The notes under the pieces were generated by a model. That model saw nothing but the letters and a program-made list of their open reading frames with translations. It had not been told where the DNA came from and made no database searches. DNA of 64,000 nucleotides from Bacteroidales bacterium CF (GTDB lineage Bacteria > Bacteroidota > Bacteroidia > Bacteroidales > UBA932), in contig CP006772.1 in NCBI GenBank assembly GCA_000473305.1, positions 1,736,001 through 1,800,000 on the forward strand, read 5' to 3'. Positions 18,267 through 26,282 of the stretch are shown in pieces; positions within the stretch are counted from its first letter, which is position 1; each line of letters opens with the position of its first letter. The translations under genes were made by a program, and so were the position numbers.

Positions 18267-19472
18267 ATGTCAACTTCTTCTAAAATCTGGCTCTCACTCG
18301 CCCATATGTCCGGGAAAGAGCAGCAATTCATTCAAGAGGCGTTCGATACCAACTGGGTGGTGCCTCTTGGACCTAATGTGGATGGTTTTGAAAAGGATCT
18401 CACTGAATACCTTGGTGAAAATAAACATATAGTTGCACTGAGTGCTGGCACTGCTGCGATTCACCTTGGGCTACTGCAACTCGGAGTCGGGCCGGGCGAT
18501 TATGTGATATGCCAGTCATTCACCTTTTCTGCCACTGCAAATCCAATTAAGTATCTAGGTGCAGAACCCGTGTTTGTTGACAGTGAAAGAGATACATGGA
18601 ATATCTCCCCCACTTTGCTTGAGAGAGCAATCAAGGACATAATTGAGATTACCGGGAAAAAGCCTAAAGCAATTATGCCTGTTCATTTGTATGGCATGCC
18701 GGCAAGAATGGACAAAATCATGAATATTGCCAGTAAGTATGGAATTCCTGTACTGGAAGATGCGGCCGAGGCTTTAGGCTCAAAATATAAGGGGAAATAT
18801 TGTGGTACATATGGTGATTTCGCATGTCTCTCTTTTAATGGCAATAAAATGATTACCACATCCGGTGGTGGTGCTCTTGTTTGTAAAACAGCTGAGGCCG
18901 CCGCAAAGACGAAATTCTATGCAACACAGGCACGTGATAATGCCCCTCATTACCAACACTCAGAGATTGGTTACAACTACAGGATGAGTAATATTTGTGC
19001 AGGCATCGGGCGCGGACAGATGTTCGTTCTTGATGAACACATAAGAAGGAGACGTGAGAATAATGCTCTATACAGGAAGCTTCTGAAGGATTTACCAGGT
19101 ATATCTATCCTTGATAATCCATCAGATGATTTTGAATCTAACCACTGGTTAACCTGTATATTGGTAGATTCCGAAAAGTTCGGATTCACAAGGGAAGATC
19201 TTCGCCTTAAAATGGAAGCTGAGAATATTGAAACAAGACCTCTATGGAAGCCAATGCACCTACAGCCGGTATTTGCAGGCACACCCTTTTACACATACGA
19301 TGAGGCAGATGAAAGCTATTCAAAATATAGCAAAGTTGACGAAAACGGCGTTCAGCTTGGTGTATGCGGCGAACTCTTTGAAAAAGGGCTCTGCCTACCA
19401 TCAGGGCCTCTGGTAACAGCTGAAGATGTCCAAAAGATTGTAGATGTTTTTTCCCACATGAACAAAAGATAA
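18267..19472 (+). CDS. DegT/DnrJ/EryC1/StrS aminotransferase (PglE-like)
   Basis: The 401-residue PLP enzyme opens KIWLSLAHMSGKEQQFIQ and FDTNWVVPLGPNVDGFE, the form seen in PglE-like UDP-4-keto-6-deoxyhexosamine 4-aminotransferases of Bacteroidetes capsule loci. The phosphate site is ALSAGTAAIHLG, the ring-contacting Asp is in VLEDAAEALGS (Asp165), and FNGNKMITTSGGG carries the likely Schiff-base Lys194. Together with the PglC-like transferase it suggests a bacillosamine-type first sugar. It is 17 bases before the nucleotide-sugar dehydrogenase. Confidence 0.87.
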   Translation: MSTSSKIWLSLAHMSGKEQQFIQEAFDTNWVVPLGPNVDGFEKDLTEYLGENKHIVALSAGTAAIHLGLLQLGVGPGDYVICQSFTFSATANPIKYLGAEPVFVDSERDTWNISPTLLERAIKDIIEITGKKPKAIMPVHLYGMPARMDKIMNIASKYGIPVLEDAAEALGSKYKGKYCGTYGDFACLSFNGNKMITTSGGGALVCKTAEAAAKTKFYATQARDNAPHYQHSEIGYNYRMSNICAGIGRGQMFVLDEHIRRRRENNALYRKLLKDLPGISILDNPSDDFESNHWLTCILVDSEKFGFTREDLRLKMEAENIETRPLWKPMHLQPVFAGTPFYTYDEADESYSKYSKVDENGVQLGVCGELFEKGLCLPSGPLVTAEDVQKIVDVFSHMNKR

Positions 19473-19489
19473 ATAATATAAATTTCAAA

Positions 19490-20785
19490 ATGTATAATTC
19501 TATTTTGAGTAAAAAAGCCAAACTCGCAGTTGTTGGCCTTGGATATGTCGGGCTTCCTATTGCCCTTGAATTTGCTAAAAAAATATCTGTAATAGGATTT
19601 GATATAAATGAGAATCGCCTTGCCAAAATGAGGGAGGGTGTGGATCCTTGTAATGAACTTGGTGGTGATGCCTTTAAAAATAGTGACATTGTATTTACCT
19701 CTTCGTTGGATGTTTTAAAAGAGGCTTCATTCTACATCGTAGCTGTGCCCACTCCTATTGACGATGCCAATATGCCTGACTTGAAACCTTTACTAGGTGC
19801 AACCAGTAGTGTCGGTAAAGTGTTGAAGAAGGGTGATTATGTGGTTTATGAATCGACTGTTTATCCGGGATGTACTGAGGAGGATTGTGTACCGTTGCTT
19901 GAGGAGCTTTCGGGGTTGAAGTGCGGAAGAGATTTTAAGGTTGGCTACTCTCCTGAGAGGATAAACCCGGGTGATAAGATTCACACACTAACAAATACAA
20001 TAAAAATTGTTTCCGGGTGTGACTCTGATGCTTTAGAGAATATTTCTAAAGTATATGAACTTGTTGTTAAACCTGGTGTACATAAGGCGTCTTGCATCAA
20101 GGTAGCAGAAGCTGCTAAAATTGTTGAAAATACTCAGAGGGATGTCAACATAGCTTTGATGAACGAACTCTCTATTATTTTCAGCAGGATAGGCATCAAC
20201 ACATTTGATGTTCTGGATGCAGCTGGTACTAAATGGAACTTCCTTAAATTTTACCCGGGTCTTGTCGGGGGGCATTGCATAGGAGTTGATCCATATTATT
20301 TAGTCCATAAGGCTCACAAGTTGAAATATCATCCTCAGATTATTGATTCAGGCCGTTTTGTGAACGACTCGATGGGTGGTTATATCGGTAAGAAGGTTGT
20401 CAAGAATCTGATTCGTCTGGGGCGCAATGTGATGTCTTCGAGGGTGCTGGTTATGGGCATCACTTTTAAGGAGGATGTCTCGGATATCCGTAACTCCAAG
20501 GTGGTTGACATTATAAGGGAGTTGCAGGATTATGGTACAAATGTGGATATTGTGGATCCGCATGCGGATGGGGCTGAGGTGCGTGCTGAATATGGGCTTG
20601 AGATGGTACCTTCACCTCAGCCCCACGCCTATGATGCAGTGATCGTAGCCGTATCTCACAAAGAGTATCTCAACCTCACCGAGGAGTATTTCAAGACCCT
20701 CACCACCTCTCCCGATGCCATCCTCGCCGATATCAAAGGGCTCTATCGAGGCAAAATCCAAACCCTCAGCTACTGGAGCCTGTGA
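19490..20785 (+). CDS. UDP-N-acetylhexosamine 6-dehydrogenase-like nucleotide sugar dehydrogenase (WbpO/TviB type)
   Basis: The 431-residue protein has the NAD loop VVGLGYVGLP (14-23), the ESTVYPGCTEE segment, and the catalytic Cys263 in GGHCIGVDPYYL. The GCTEE and VDPYYL variants fit the WbpO/TviB branch that oxidises UDP-GlcNAc or UDP-GalNAc to the uronic acid, rather than the UDP-glucose branch (a separate gene at 34292). A HexNAc uronate would be a natural site for TupA-type amide decoration. The stop TGA lies in the first bases of the CCTTGCCAAAGTTTTT repeat. Confidence 0.88.
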   Translation: MYNSILSKKAKLAVVGLGYVGLPIALEFAKKISVIGFDINENRLAKMREGVDPCNELGGDAFKNSDIVFTSSLDVLKEASFYIVAVPTPIDDANMPDLKPLLGATSSVGKVLKKGDYVVYESTVYPGCTEEDCVPLLEELSGLKCGRDFKVGYSPERINPGDKIHTLTNTIKIVSGCDSDALENISKVYELVVKPGVHKASCIKVAEAAKIVENTQRDVNIALMNELSIIFSRIGINTFDVLDAAGTKWNFLKFYPGLVGGHCIGVDPYYLVHKAHKLKYHPQIIDSGRFVNDSMGGYIGKKVVKNLIRLGRNVMSSRVLVMGITFKEDVSDIRNSKVVDIIRELQDYGTNVDIVDPHADGAEVRAEYGLEMVPSPQPHAYDAVIVAVSHKEYLNLTEEYFKTLTTSPDAILADIKGLYRGKIQTLSYWSL

Positions 20786-20805
20786 CCTTGCCAAAGTTTT
20801 TCGCA
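20784..20805 (+). repeat. REP-A copy 1 (CCTTGCCAAAGTTTTT core)
   Basis: First copy of a repeat that recurs on the same strand at 21994, 24863, 26260, 27582, 29995 and 31407. The core is CCTTGCCAARGTTTTT, usually followed by YGCA. This copy overlaps the stop codon of the preceding dehydrogenase gene and is followed by a TTCACTTTTCACTTTCCAC tract to about 20850. Confidence 0.9.
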
Positions 20806-20853
20806 TGTGCCTCACTTCCATCACTTTTCACTTTCCACTTTTCACTTCCAAGC

Positions 20854-21102
20854 ATGACCTTAATTCCAAGCCACATTGACGTATCCGACCTTAGAGTTTA
20901 TTGTATTTGTCTGAATGAAAGAATATTAATTCTTGGTAATGGAGGTATTAAGAACACCCGAACCTATAATGAGAACCCTGCCCTATGTATGTTTGTTAAT
21001 AATATGCAGGAAATTGATAAGCAAATAAAATTTAAAGAAGCATCAGGGAAAATAGTCATTGAAGGAAAAAATATTTGTGGAGAACTATTCATAGAAATTT
21101 AA
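20854..21102 (+). CDS. Small conserved-looking protein, candidate toxin of a TA-chaperone module
   Basis: An 82-residue protein starting at ATG 20854; the longer open frame begins inside the repeat and its first 24 residues are repeat-derived, so I reject that start. Motifs are LNERILILGNGGIKNTRTYNE and GKIVIEGKNICGELFIEI. I do not recognise a named toxin fold. Position is the argument: it is followed after 22 bases by an Xre-type regulator and then a SecB-like chaperone, the order toxin-antitoxin-chaperone. It could instead be an uncharacterised partner of the regulator. Confidence 0.55.
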   Translation: MTLIPSHIDVSDLRVYCICLNERILILGNGGIKNTRTYNENPALCMFVNNMQEIDKQIKFKEASGKIVIEGKNICGELFIEI

Positions 21103-21124
21103 GACTTATAAATAATATAACAAC

Positions 21125-21532
21125 ATGAAGCGCAATAGTCTTATGCAGGAATGCAGGGAGTTTATAACACCTGAGATTAAAGAAGATATCGATTTTAACA
21201 TTGATGTGGTAAATAGAATTTTTGATCTTCTTGAAGAGAGGAATCTATCACAAAGAGAATTTGCAAAACTTCTTGGGAAGAACGAGGCAGAGATAAGTAG
21301 ATGGATGCAGGGAACCCATAATTTCACATTTAAAACAATCCGCCTAATCGAAAATAGATTAGGAGCACCTGTACTTAAAGTTGTTAAGCATAAAAAGACA
21401 TTTTCTACAATCACTACACAAAGTAATAATTATTCGATTTTTGCCGGCCATAAACCAAAATTGTATTGTATTAAGAATACAATTTCTATCGGAGACAATC
21501 AATTCCGCAGTTTTGCCCCTTGTCTTGGCTAA
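21125..21532 (+). CDS. Xre/HTH_3 DNA-binding protein, candidate antitoxin with C-terminal extension
   Basis: The 135-residue protein has a clear helix-turn-helix at about 30-85: IFDLLEERNLSQREFAKLLG then NEAEISRWMQGTHNFT. That is typical of HigA-like antitoxins. After residue 88 comes a 45-residue tail (KTFSTITTQS...FRSFAPCLG) with no known domain. In the Mycobacterium HigBA-Rv1957 system, a C-terminal tail of the antitoxin makes it depend on a SecB-like chaperone. Such a chaperone gene lies 25 bases downstream here, so the tail may be a chaperone-addiction segment. That role is inferred. Confidence 0.75.
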   Translation: MKRNSLMQECREFITPEIKEDIDFNIDVVNRIFDLLEERNLSQREFAKLLGKNEAEISRWMQGTHNFTFKTIRLIENRLGAPVLKVVKHKKTFSTITTQSNNYSIFAGHKPKLYCIKNTISIGDNQFRSFAPCLG

Positions 21533-21557
21533 CCAAATCCCCTTTAAAATTTTAATT

Positions 21558-21995
21558 ATGGATAATGTTGCCCCTAAAAACATACAGATGAAGTTGTTAT
21601 CAGTTGAGGAGAAGAGATTCAAATCAGATTTGGATGAGGCTCTTTCTGATGTTATTAATGACAGTAATCTTAAATTCAATATAGGGTATTCTCTGCTTCC
21701 TAACCAAAAAAATAATTCAATAGTGGTTGAGATTGCTGCAAAATATCTATTTGACGAACGTGAATTGCTTTACTTTGTAGCCTCTCTAACATTCAAATTT
21801 TCTGCATTTGATGAAATTTTTGAAATAAAAGATAGTAAGATTTTAGAGAAAGTAACAGTTATTCCGACATTGATTAATGTTGCTATCGGTACATTAAGGG
21901 GAATGGTTGCTTCAAAGACAAGTGGAACTTTTCTCAGGAACTTCCCTTTGCCTCTAATTGATCCAAATTCGTTACTAAACAAGCAAGACAATTGA
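21558..21995 (+). CDS. SecB-like chaperone
   Basis: I start at ATG 21558, giving 145 residues near the usual SecB length; an open frame reaches further upstream but overlaps the regulator gene. The protein has alternating strands (NSIVVEIAAKYLFDE) and ends with GTLRGMVASKTSGTF then FPLPLIDPNSL. This resembles the conserved SecB C-terminal pattern RG...P.....P.....L. General SecB is not usual in Bacteroidetes, so a module-linked, antitoxin-dedicated chaperone is more likely. The stop TGA is part of the next REP-A repeat. Confidence 0.65.
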   Translation: MDNVAPKNIQMKLLSVEEKRFKSDLDEALSDVINDSNLKFNIGYSLLPNQKNNSIVVEIAAKYLFDERELLYFVASLTFKFSAFDEIFEIKDSKILEKVTVIPTLINVAIGTLRGMVASKTSGTFLRNFPLPLIDPNSLLNKQDN

Positions 21996-22015
21996 CCTTG
22001 CCAAAGTTTTTTGCA
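21994..22015 (+). repeat. REP-A copy 2
   Basis: CCTTGCCAAAGTTTTTTGCA overlapping the stop of the SecB-like gene. The following GTAACTCACTTCC is shared almost exactly with copy 8 at 31407, so the conserved unit extends past the core in these two. A TTCACTTTTCACTTTCC tract follows to about 22085. Confidence 0.9.
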
Positions 22016-22020
22016 AGTAA

Positions 22021-22085
22021 CTCACTTCCATCACTTTTCACTTTCCATTTTTAACTCTTCACTTTCCACTTTTCACTCTTCTCTC
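22021..22085 (+). repeat. Heptamer-like TTCACTTT tract
   Basis: Degenerate tandem TCACTTT/CACTTTTCA words between REP-A copy 2 and the cupin gene. Similar tracts lie at about 20811-20850, 24757-24815, 27608-27655, 31441-31480 and, much longer, at 63122-63495. Confidence 0.7.
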
Positions 22086-22089
22086 TAAC

Positions 22090-22476
22090 ATGCTGATCGA
22101 CTCCGATTTATTAAACAAAATAAGTGAACAGGCGGTGGTGTCGCCCCGATTGCGGATGAATTTCAATCTGCATAAGAGTGAAAGTGCGCCTGCGCAACGT
22201 CTGCTAAATGCTCTGGAACCGGGGACGGTGCTGCCGATTCACCGGCATAATCATACTGATGAGACATATATATTGCTTCGGGGCAAGATTGATGTTATGT
22301 TCTACTCCTCTGACAAAACTGAGACAGAACGCTTTCATCTTGACCCATTAACCGGCAATTTCGGAGTGCATATCCCACGCGGCCGGTGGCACTCTCTGGA
22401 AGTCTTGGAATCAGCCGTTATCTTCGAAGTGAAGGACGGCCCCTACACCCCTCTCCTACCGGGTGACACCCTCTGA
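22090..22476 (+). CDS. WbuC-family cupin protein
   Basis: The 128-residue single cupin matches the WbuC family found beside O-antigen and capsule genes. LEPGTVLPIHRHNHTDETYILLRGKI holds the metal-type His motif HRHNHTDE, and FGVHIPRGRWHSLEVLE gives the second cupin box with another His. WbuC function is not established; it may modify a sugar nucleotide. It lies on the far side of the toxin-antitoxin module from the polysaccharide genes, so it may be the displaced end of that locus. Confidence 0.85.
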   Translation: MLIDSDLLNKISEQAVVSPRLRMNFNLHKSESAPAQRLLNALEPGTVLPIHRHNHTDETYILLRGKIDVMFYSSDKTETERFHLDPLTGNFGVHIPRGRWHSLEVLESAVIFEVKDGPYTPLLPGDTL

Positions 22477-22815
22477 CCTTCGTTACCAACGAATTGAATT
22501 GGAAGAGTCTACAGGTACAAGTAGTTGCCAACTTTTGTGCCAGTCTTTCTTTCCCAGTAGTCAATCCATGAAGAGTAACCAATGGGTGTAGGTCTTGAAC
22601 CTTCTTGCAAATTATGAATATAATATTGCATTGTGTTTTTACCCCATTAAGCTTGCGGTTTCTGCAGCCCGTCATTAATTGTTTAAGTTTAGGTGACAGT
22701 GCCTGCATTCAATTTAAACAACAATAGTACCATTGCATAATTCATGCTATTTTTTTAGTTTAAATGGTGACATATTGTCATTTTATCTGTCATTTTTACA
22801 TTTTTTCTGCATTTA
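22477..22815. other. Intergenic stretch with a possible minus-strand gene remnant
   Basis: The minus strand between about 22500 and 22640 reads YIHNLQEGSRPTPIGYSSWI followed by DYWERKTGTKV. This looks like a decayed small protein with a SWIDYWE..TG motif, but I cannot name its family. The rest is AT-rich sequence leading to the promoter of the next gene. Confidence 0.35.
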
Positions 22816-22826
22816 TTGAATTTATA

Positions 22827-22857
22827 TTTGTGTGACAGGAAAAAGTTCGTACCTTTG
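22827..22857 (+). promoter_or_regulatory. Bacteroidetes-type promoter for rloA-rloB
   Basis: TTTG at 22827-22830 and TACCTTTG at 22850-22857, separated by 19 bases, match the -33/-7 consensus TTTG-N17-23-TAnnTTTG. The ATG I choose for the ATPase is 22 bases after the -7 box. Confidence 0.7.
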
Positions 22858-22878
22858 TATTCCAAAAAGTTTAAAACA

Positions 22879-24168
22879 ATGATTCAAGAGATCAAAATAC
22901 AGAACTTCCTCTCTTTTAAAGATGAGGCAACCTTTAGTTTTGAAGCCACAAAGGATTCATTTGCTGAAGAATATCAGGTAGTAGAGGTGGAAAAGGGTGT
23001 GCGTCTATTAAGATTGGCTGTGGTCTATGGAGCAAATGCCTCAGGCAAATCAAATCTTTTAAGTGCTTTTGATTTTCTTCATAGTTTTCTTTTTAAGAAA
23101 AATAGTGACTTGGACGAACCTACCATGGTGACTCCATTCAAGCTTGATGTTGAGAGACCAAATCAACCTTCAAGGTTTGAGTTAGTCTTCTATGTCGGTT
23201 CAGTAAAGTATTGTTATCAACTTGTGTTGGATAGTAAGCAGGTATATCTTGAAAAATTGTCAGTGTATCATACTATCCGGCCTACTATGCTTTTTTGCAG
23301 GGAATTAGAGAATAATCAATCGGTTATTACTTTTAATCCAAATGTTGTAATGGTGAGTCAAGTAATAAAAGAGAAAATATCTGCTGAATGTTTGATAAAT
23401 ATGTCTTTTTTTGCAGCAAGAGATAAGGTTAATGTTAGTATTCCTGAGATAGATGAAGCAAAAGAGTGGCTTAAAAATCAGATTATGCAGATGATAGGAC
23501 CGGGTACCCGGATGTTTACATATGCAGAAAATAAAATAGCTTCTGATGATAAACTAAAAGCCTACTTGTTGTCGGTAGCCAATAATGCTGATTTTAACAT
23601 TTCAGATATTAGTACTCAAATGATTAAGGAAAATATACCTCAAGATTTATTGAAAGTGATTCTTGGAAGTGATACTATTTCAGAGCAAGACAAAGATAGG
23701 CTCAGAAAGGAGCATTCCTTGTCAAAACCGAAAACTGATTTCATTCATTCGGTAAATAACGAAAGAGGGAGAGAACAGTATAGTATGACATCTGAATCTC
23801 AGTCAAGGGGTACCAGAAGGATATTTGGACTGGAGGCAGTTTTGTATGAGGTTTTTAGTCGTAATGGATTTCTAACAATCGATGAAATTGAGACTTCATT
23901 ACATCCTGATTTAGTGGAATTTTTTATTGCAAGTTTCTTAAAACAGAAGAGTCGTTCTCAAATGATAGTTACTACTCACTATGATCCTCTGTTGGAAACA
24001 ATAGGTGATTTATTGCGAAAGGATTCGGTATGGTTCACCGAGAAAAAGGAATCTGGACATACGGAATTGTATTCGCTGGTTGAGTTTTCCGGACTAAACC
24101 GCTTGTCTTCCATCAGAAAGGCATATAGAAATGGAAATTTTGGTGCGCTTCCCAAAGTAAAAGAATAA
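22879..24168 (+). CDS. RloA-like AAA ATPase (OLD/AAA15 family), abortive-infection type
   Basis: From ATG 22879 the protein is 429 residues; an upstream in-frame TTG would start inside the promoter. IKIQNFLSFKDEATFSFE is the typical opening of RecF/OLD-like ATPases, with Walker A GANASGKS at 51-58. Late motifs are the signature region QSRGTRRIFG and Walker B FLTIDEIETSLHPDL, then MIVTTHYDPLL. With the RloB-like gene four bases downstream it forms an RloA/RloB (AbiL-like) pair. Such pairs are associated with phage defence, the ATPase being the sensor. Function here is inferred. Confidence 0.85.
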   Translation: MIQEIKIQNFLSFKDEATFSFEATKDSFAEEYQVVEVEKGVRLLRLAVVYGANASGKSNLLSAFDFLHSFLFKKNSDLDEPTMVTPFKLDVERPNQPSRFELVFYVGSVKYCYQLVLDSKQVYLEKLSVYHTIRPTMLFCRELENNQSVITFNPNVVMVSQVIKEKISAECLINMSFFAARDKVNVSIPEIDEAKEWLKNQIMQMIGPGTRMFTYAENKIASDDKLKAYLLSVANNADFNISDISTQMIKENIPQDLLKVILGSDTISEQDKDRLRKEHSLSKPKTDFIHSVNNERGREQYSMTSESQSRGTRRIFGLEAVLYEVFSRNGFLTIDEIETSLHPDLVEFFIASFLKQKSRSQMIVTTHYDPLLETIGDLLRKDSVWFTEKKESGHTELYSLVEFSGLNRLSSIRKAYRNGNFGALPKVKE

Positions 24169-24172
24169 GGCT

Positions 24173-24742
24173 ATGTCACGTAATAGTGGTAATCGTAAAC
24201 AGATTGAGGCGATTCCTACGGTAATAGGTGCCGGAATAACTGAACAGTATTATTTTCAACATATATCACACTGTACTGAGTTCATTTTCCGAATTCGCCC
24301 ACGTTTTTTTGGAACGGAATCCATATATGAGTTAGCCAAGAAAATTGACAAAGTAATATCTGACAGAGGCGTTGCCATTTGTGTTTTTGACGCAGATGTA
24401 GCTCGTAATAGTGATGCAGAGAGAGCTAAATTTGAGAGATTCTGTAAAAAATATTCTAATAAGAAAAATGTGATTCTTTGTGATAGCTTACCCTCTATAG
24501 AATATTGGTTTTTATTGCATTTCTGCAAAACAAATAAGTACTACAAAGATGCAGACACAGTACAAAGAATGCTTCGTAAGTTTATTCCTTTGTACGAAAA
24601 AAAAGAAGATTTTTTGAAAACCGAAAAATGGGTAGCTGATATGTGTAGTGATGGGAAACTGGGAAAAGCGATAGCCAACGCAAAACAGTTTGGCACTACA
24701 GGCGAATCTTATTCATTGATATATAGGGCATTTGAGAAATAG
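24173..24742 (+). CDS. RloB-like protein (Toprim-type nuclease candidate)
   Basis: The 189-residue protein fits the RloB family: PTVIGAGITEQYYFQHIS (family form xVEGxTEqxYF, with the acidic residue in ITEQ), VAICVFDADVARNS with the D-x-D pair, and PSIEYWFLLHF. RloB proteins share features with Toprim nucleases and are paired with RloA ATPases in abortive-infection-like systems. The start is four bases after the rloA stop. A heptamer tract, then REP-A copy 3, lie downstream. Confidence 0.85.
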   Translation: MSRNSGNRKQIEAIPTVIGAGITEQYYFQHISHCTEFIFRIRPRFFGTESIYELAKKIDKVISDRGVAICVFDADVARNSDAERAKFERFCKKYSNKKNVILCDSLPSIEYWFLLHFCKTNKYYKDADTVQRMLRKFIPLYEKKEDFLKTEKWVADMCSDGKLGKAIANAKQFGTTGESYSLIYRAFEK

Positions 24743-24756
24743 TAAAATTCTCTTAA

Positions 24757-24815
24757 CTTTTAACTCCTCACTTTTCACTTTTTCACTCTTCACTTTTTCA
24801 CTTTTCACTCTTAAA
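24757..24815 (+). repeat. Heptamer-like TTCACTTT tract
   Basis: Repeated CTCACTTTTCACTTTTTCAC words following the rloB-like gene and preceding REP-A copy 3. The order (tract then repeat) is the reverse of that at the other sites. Confidence 0.7.
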
Positions 24816-24862
24816 ATTCGGTGGATACCGGCATTTTGTAAAAAAACATTTGGTGCAACGCA

Positions 24863-24881
24863 TGACCTTGCCAAGGTTTTT
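24863..24881 (+). repeat. REP-A copy 3
   Basis: CCTTGCCAAGGTTTTTC, 120 bases downstream of rloB and only four bases before the first 23-bp direct repeat of the following ATPase gene. It uses the CAAGG form, which makes CCTTG-C-CAAGG a short inverted repeat. Confidence 0.88.
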
Positions 24882-24885
24882 CTTT

Positions 24886-24954
24886 TCGACAACTACACAA
24901 ATAGAATTACGCCAACTACACAAATATAATCTCGCCAACTACACAAGTGGGCGA
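24886..24954 (+). repeat. Three 23-bp direct repeats upstream of ATPase gene A1
   Basis: Units start at 24886, 24909 and 24932, each 23 bases, sharing CGMCAACTACACAA. The third ends just before the -7 box TATCTTTG. The spacing is the same as before genes A2 and A3, though the sequence differs. They look like operator or iteron-type binding sites for a gene-specific regulator. Confidence 0.9.
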
Positions 24955-24961
24955 AAATTAT

Positions 24962-24969
24962 GTATCTTT
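24962..24969 (+). promoter_or_regulatory. Putative -7 box (TATCTTTG) for ATPase A1
   Basis: TATCTTTG fits TAnnTTTG and lies eight bases after the third 23-bp repeat and 28 bases before the start codon. The -33 position would fall inside that third repeat, so a bound factor could block or aid the polymerase. Confidence 0.6.
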
Positions 24970-24997
24970 GCATTACGATTTTTTAAAGTTGTAAACG

Positions 24998-26260
24998 ATG
25001 GCAAAAAAATACCTTTCAAGGATTTGTGATTCACTTTTGTTAAGACAGTTGGCTTCTTCAGGTGCTGTATTGATTGATGGTGCTAAATGGTGCGGCAAAA
25101 CGAGTACTGCTCGCCAAGTGGCGAAAAGTGTGCTTTATATGCAAGATACAGACCGCAGTCAGGGTTATCTGAAGATGGCAGATACAATGCCGTCACGTCT
25201 GCTTCTCGGTGACAATCCTCGTTTGTTGGATGAATGGCAGATGGCACCGGTTCTTTGGGATACCGTTAGATTTGAGGTCGATAAACGCAGCGAAAGGGGT
25301 TTGTTTATTCTCACAGGCTCGTCAGTTCCTAAAGATGGCGTAACGGCTCATACCGGTACCGGTCGGATTTCGCGTCTGTTGATGCGGCCAATGAGTCTTT
25401 TTGAGTCGGAGGAGTCAAACGGCAGCGTTTCTCTTGAGCGACTGTTTGCCGGTGATGCTGATGTTGTGGGTGAAAGTAAGTTGACAGTACCTGATTTAGC
25501 TCAGATAATATGTCGCGGGGGATGGCCCGAAGCTGTAGTGAATGGCGATAGTGATTCCTTAGTAGCACGTAATTATGTGGATGCCGTCATTAATATGGAT
25601 GTGCAGCGTGTGGACGATGTAGAAAGAAACCCTGCAAGAGTACGGCAGTTCCTTCGGTCGTATGCTCGTAATATTTCTACAATGGCTCCGCTTACCACCG
25701 TATTAGCCGATGTAAAATCAAATGATACAGTCTTTTCGGACACAACCTTGTATAGTTATGTGAATGCGTTGCGTCGTATTTTTCTGATTGAAGATATTCC
25801 GGCCTGGAAACCATCGTTGAGGTCGAAAACAGCCATCCGCACTTCAGATAAACGGCAGTTTGTGGATCCGTCTATTGCTACGGCATTAATGCATGTCAAT
25901 GTTGACAGTCTTCTTGATGACATGACATATTTTGGTTTTTTGTTTGAATCATTGGCTGCGCGCGATTTACGTATTTATGCGCAGGCTCTCGATGGCGATA
26001 TTTTCCACTATCACGATAAAAGTGATTTGGAAGCCGATCTTGTAATCCGTCTTCATGATGGTCGTTGGGCACCTGTGGAAGTTAAATTGGGAAGTAGTGA
26101 GATAGAGGAAGGTGCAGCACATCTGATAAAACTACAGAAAAAAATAGATACAGAAAAGGTGGGGCAACCCTCTTTTAAAATGGTGCTGACGGGTGGTCAA
26201 TTCGCTTATAAGCGTAATGATGGTGTGTTGGTAGTACCGATAGGGTGCCTAAAACCATAG
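24998..26260 (+). CDS. AAA_14/DUF4143 ATPase, subfamily A, copy A1
   Basis: The 420-residue protein has Walker A GAKWCGKT at 28-35, Walker B-like RLLDEWQ (Asp78, Glu79) and a sensor LTGSSVPKDG. A winged-helix-like middle follows, then a C-terminal DUF4143 domain whose DLEADLVIRLHDG plus PVEVKLG pattern is that of the PD-(D/E)XK nuclease fold (D...E-x-K). The biological role of this family is not established. The gene stands alone with its own repeats and promoter and ends in REP-A copy 4. It is paralogous to the genes at 27750 and 30147. Confidence 0.88.
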   Translation: MAKKYLSRICDSLLLRQLASSGAVLIDGAKWCGKTSTARQVAKSVLYMQDTDRSQGYLKMADTMPSRLLLGDNPRLLDEWQMAPVLWDTVRFEVDKRSERGLFILTGSSVPKDGVTAHTGTGRISRLLMRPMSLFESEESNGSVSLERLFAGDADVVGESKLTVPDLAQIICRGGWPEAVVNGDSDSLVARNYVDAVINMDVQRVDDVERNPARVRQFLRSYARNISTMAPLTTVLADVKSNDTVFSDTTLYSYVNALRRIFLIEDIPAWKPSLRSKTAIRTSDKRQFVDPSIATALMHVNVDSLLDDMTYFGFLFESLAARDLRIYAQALDGDIFHYHDKSDLEADLVIRLHDGRWAPVEVKLGSSEIEEGAAHLIKLQKKIDTEKVGQPSFKMVLTGGQFAYKRNDGVLVVPIGCLKP

Positions 26261-26282
26261 ACCTTGCCAAGGTTTTTCGCAT
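26260..26282 (+). repeat. REP-A copy 4
   Basis: CCTTGCCAAGGTTTTTCGCA beginning at the last base of the A1 stop codon. Its last two bases (AT) are also the start of the direct repeat that precedes gene B1, so the repeat and the next regulatory region abut directly. Confidence 0.9.

Noticed and set aside
20782-20853. Longer start for the candidate toxin gene
   Set aside because: Those 24 residues are encoded entirely by the REP-A repeat and the TTCACTTT tract, so they are unlikely to be part of the protein.
24863-24881. REP-A as a rho-independent terminator
   Set aside because: CCTTG-C-CAAGG followed by T-run looks tempting, but the loop is too small for an RNA hairpin and the CAAAG copies break the stem. 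Termination by some other means is not excluded.
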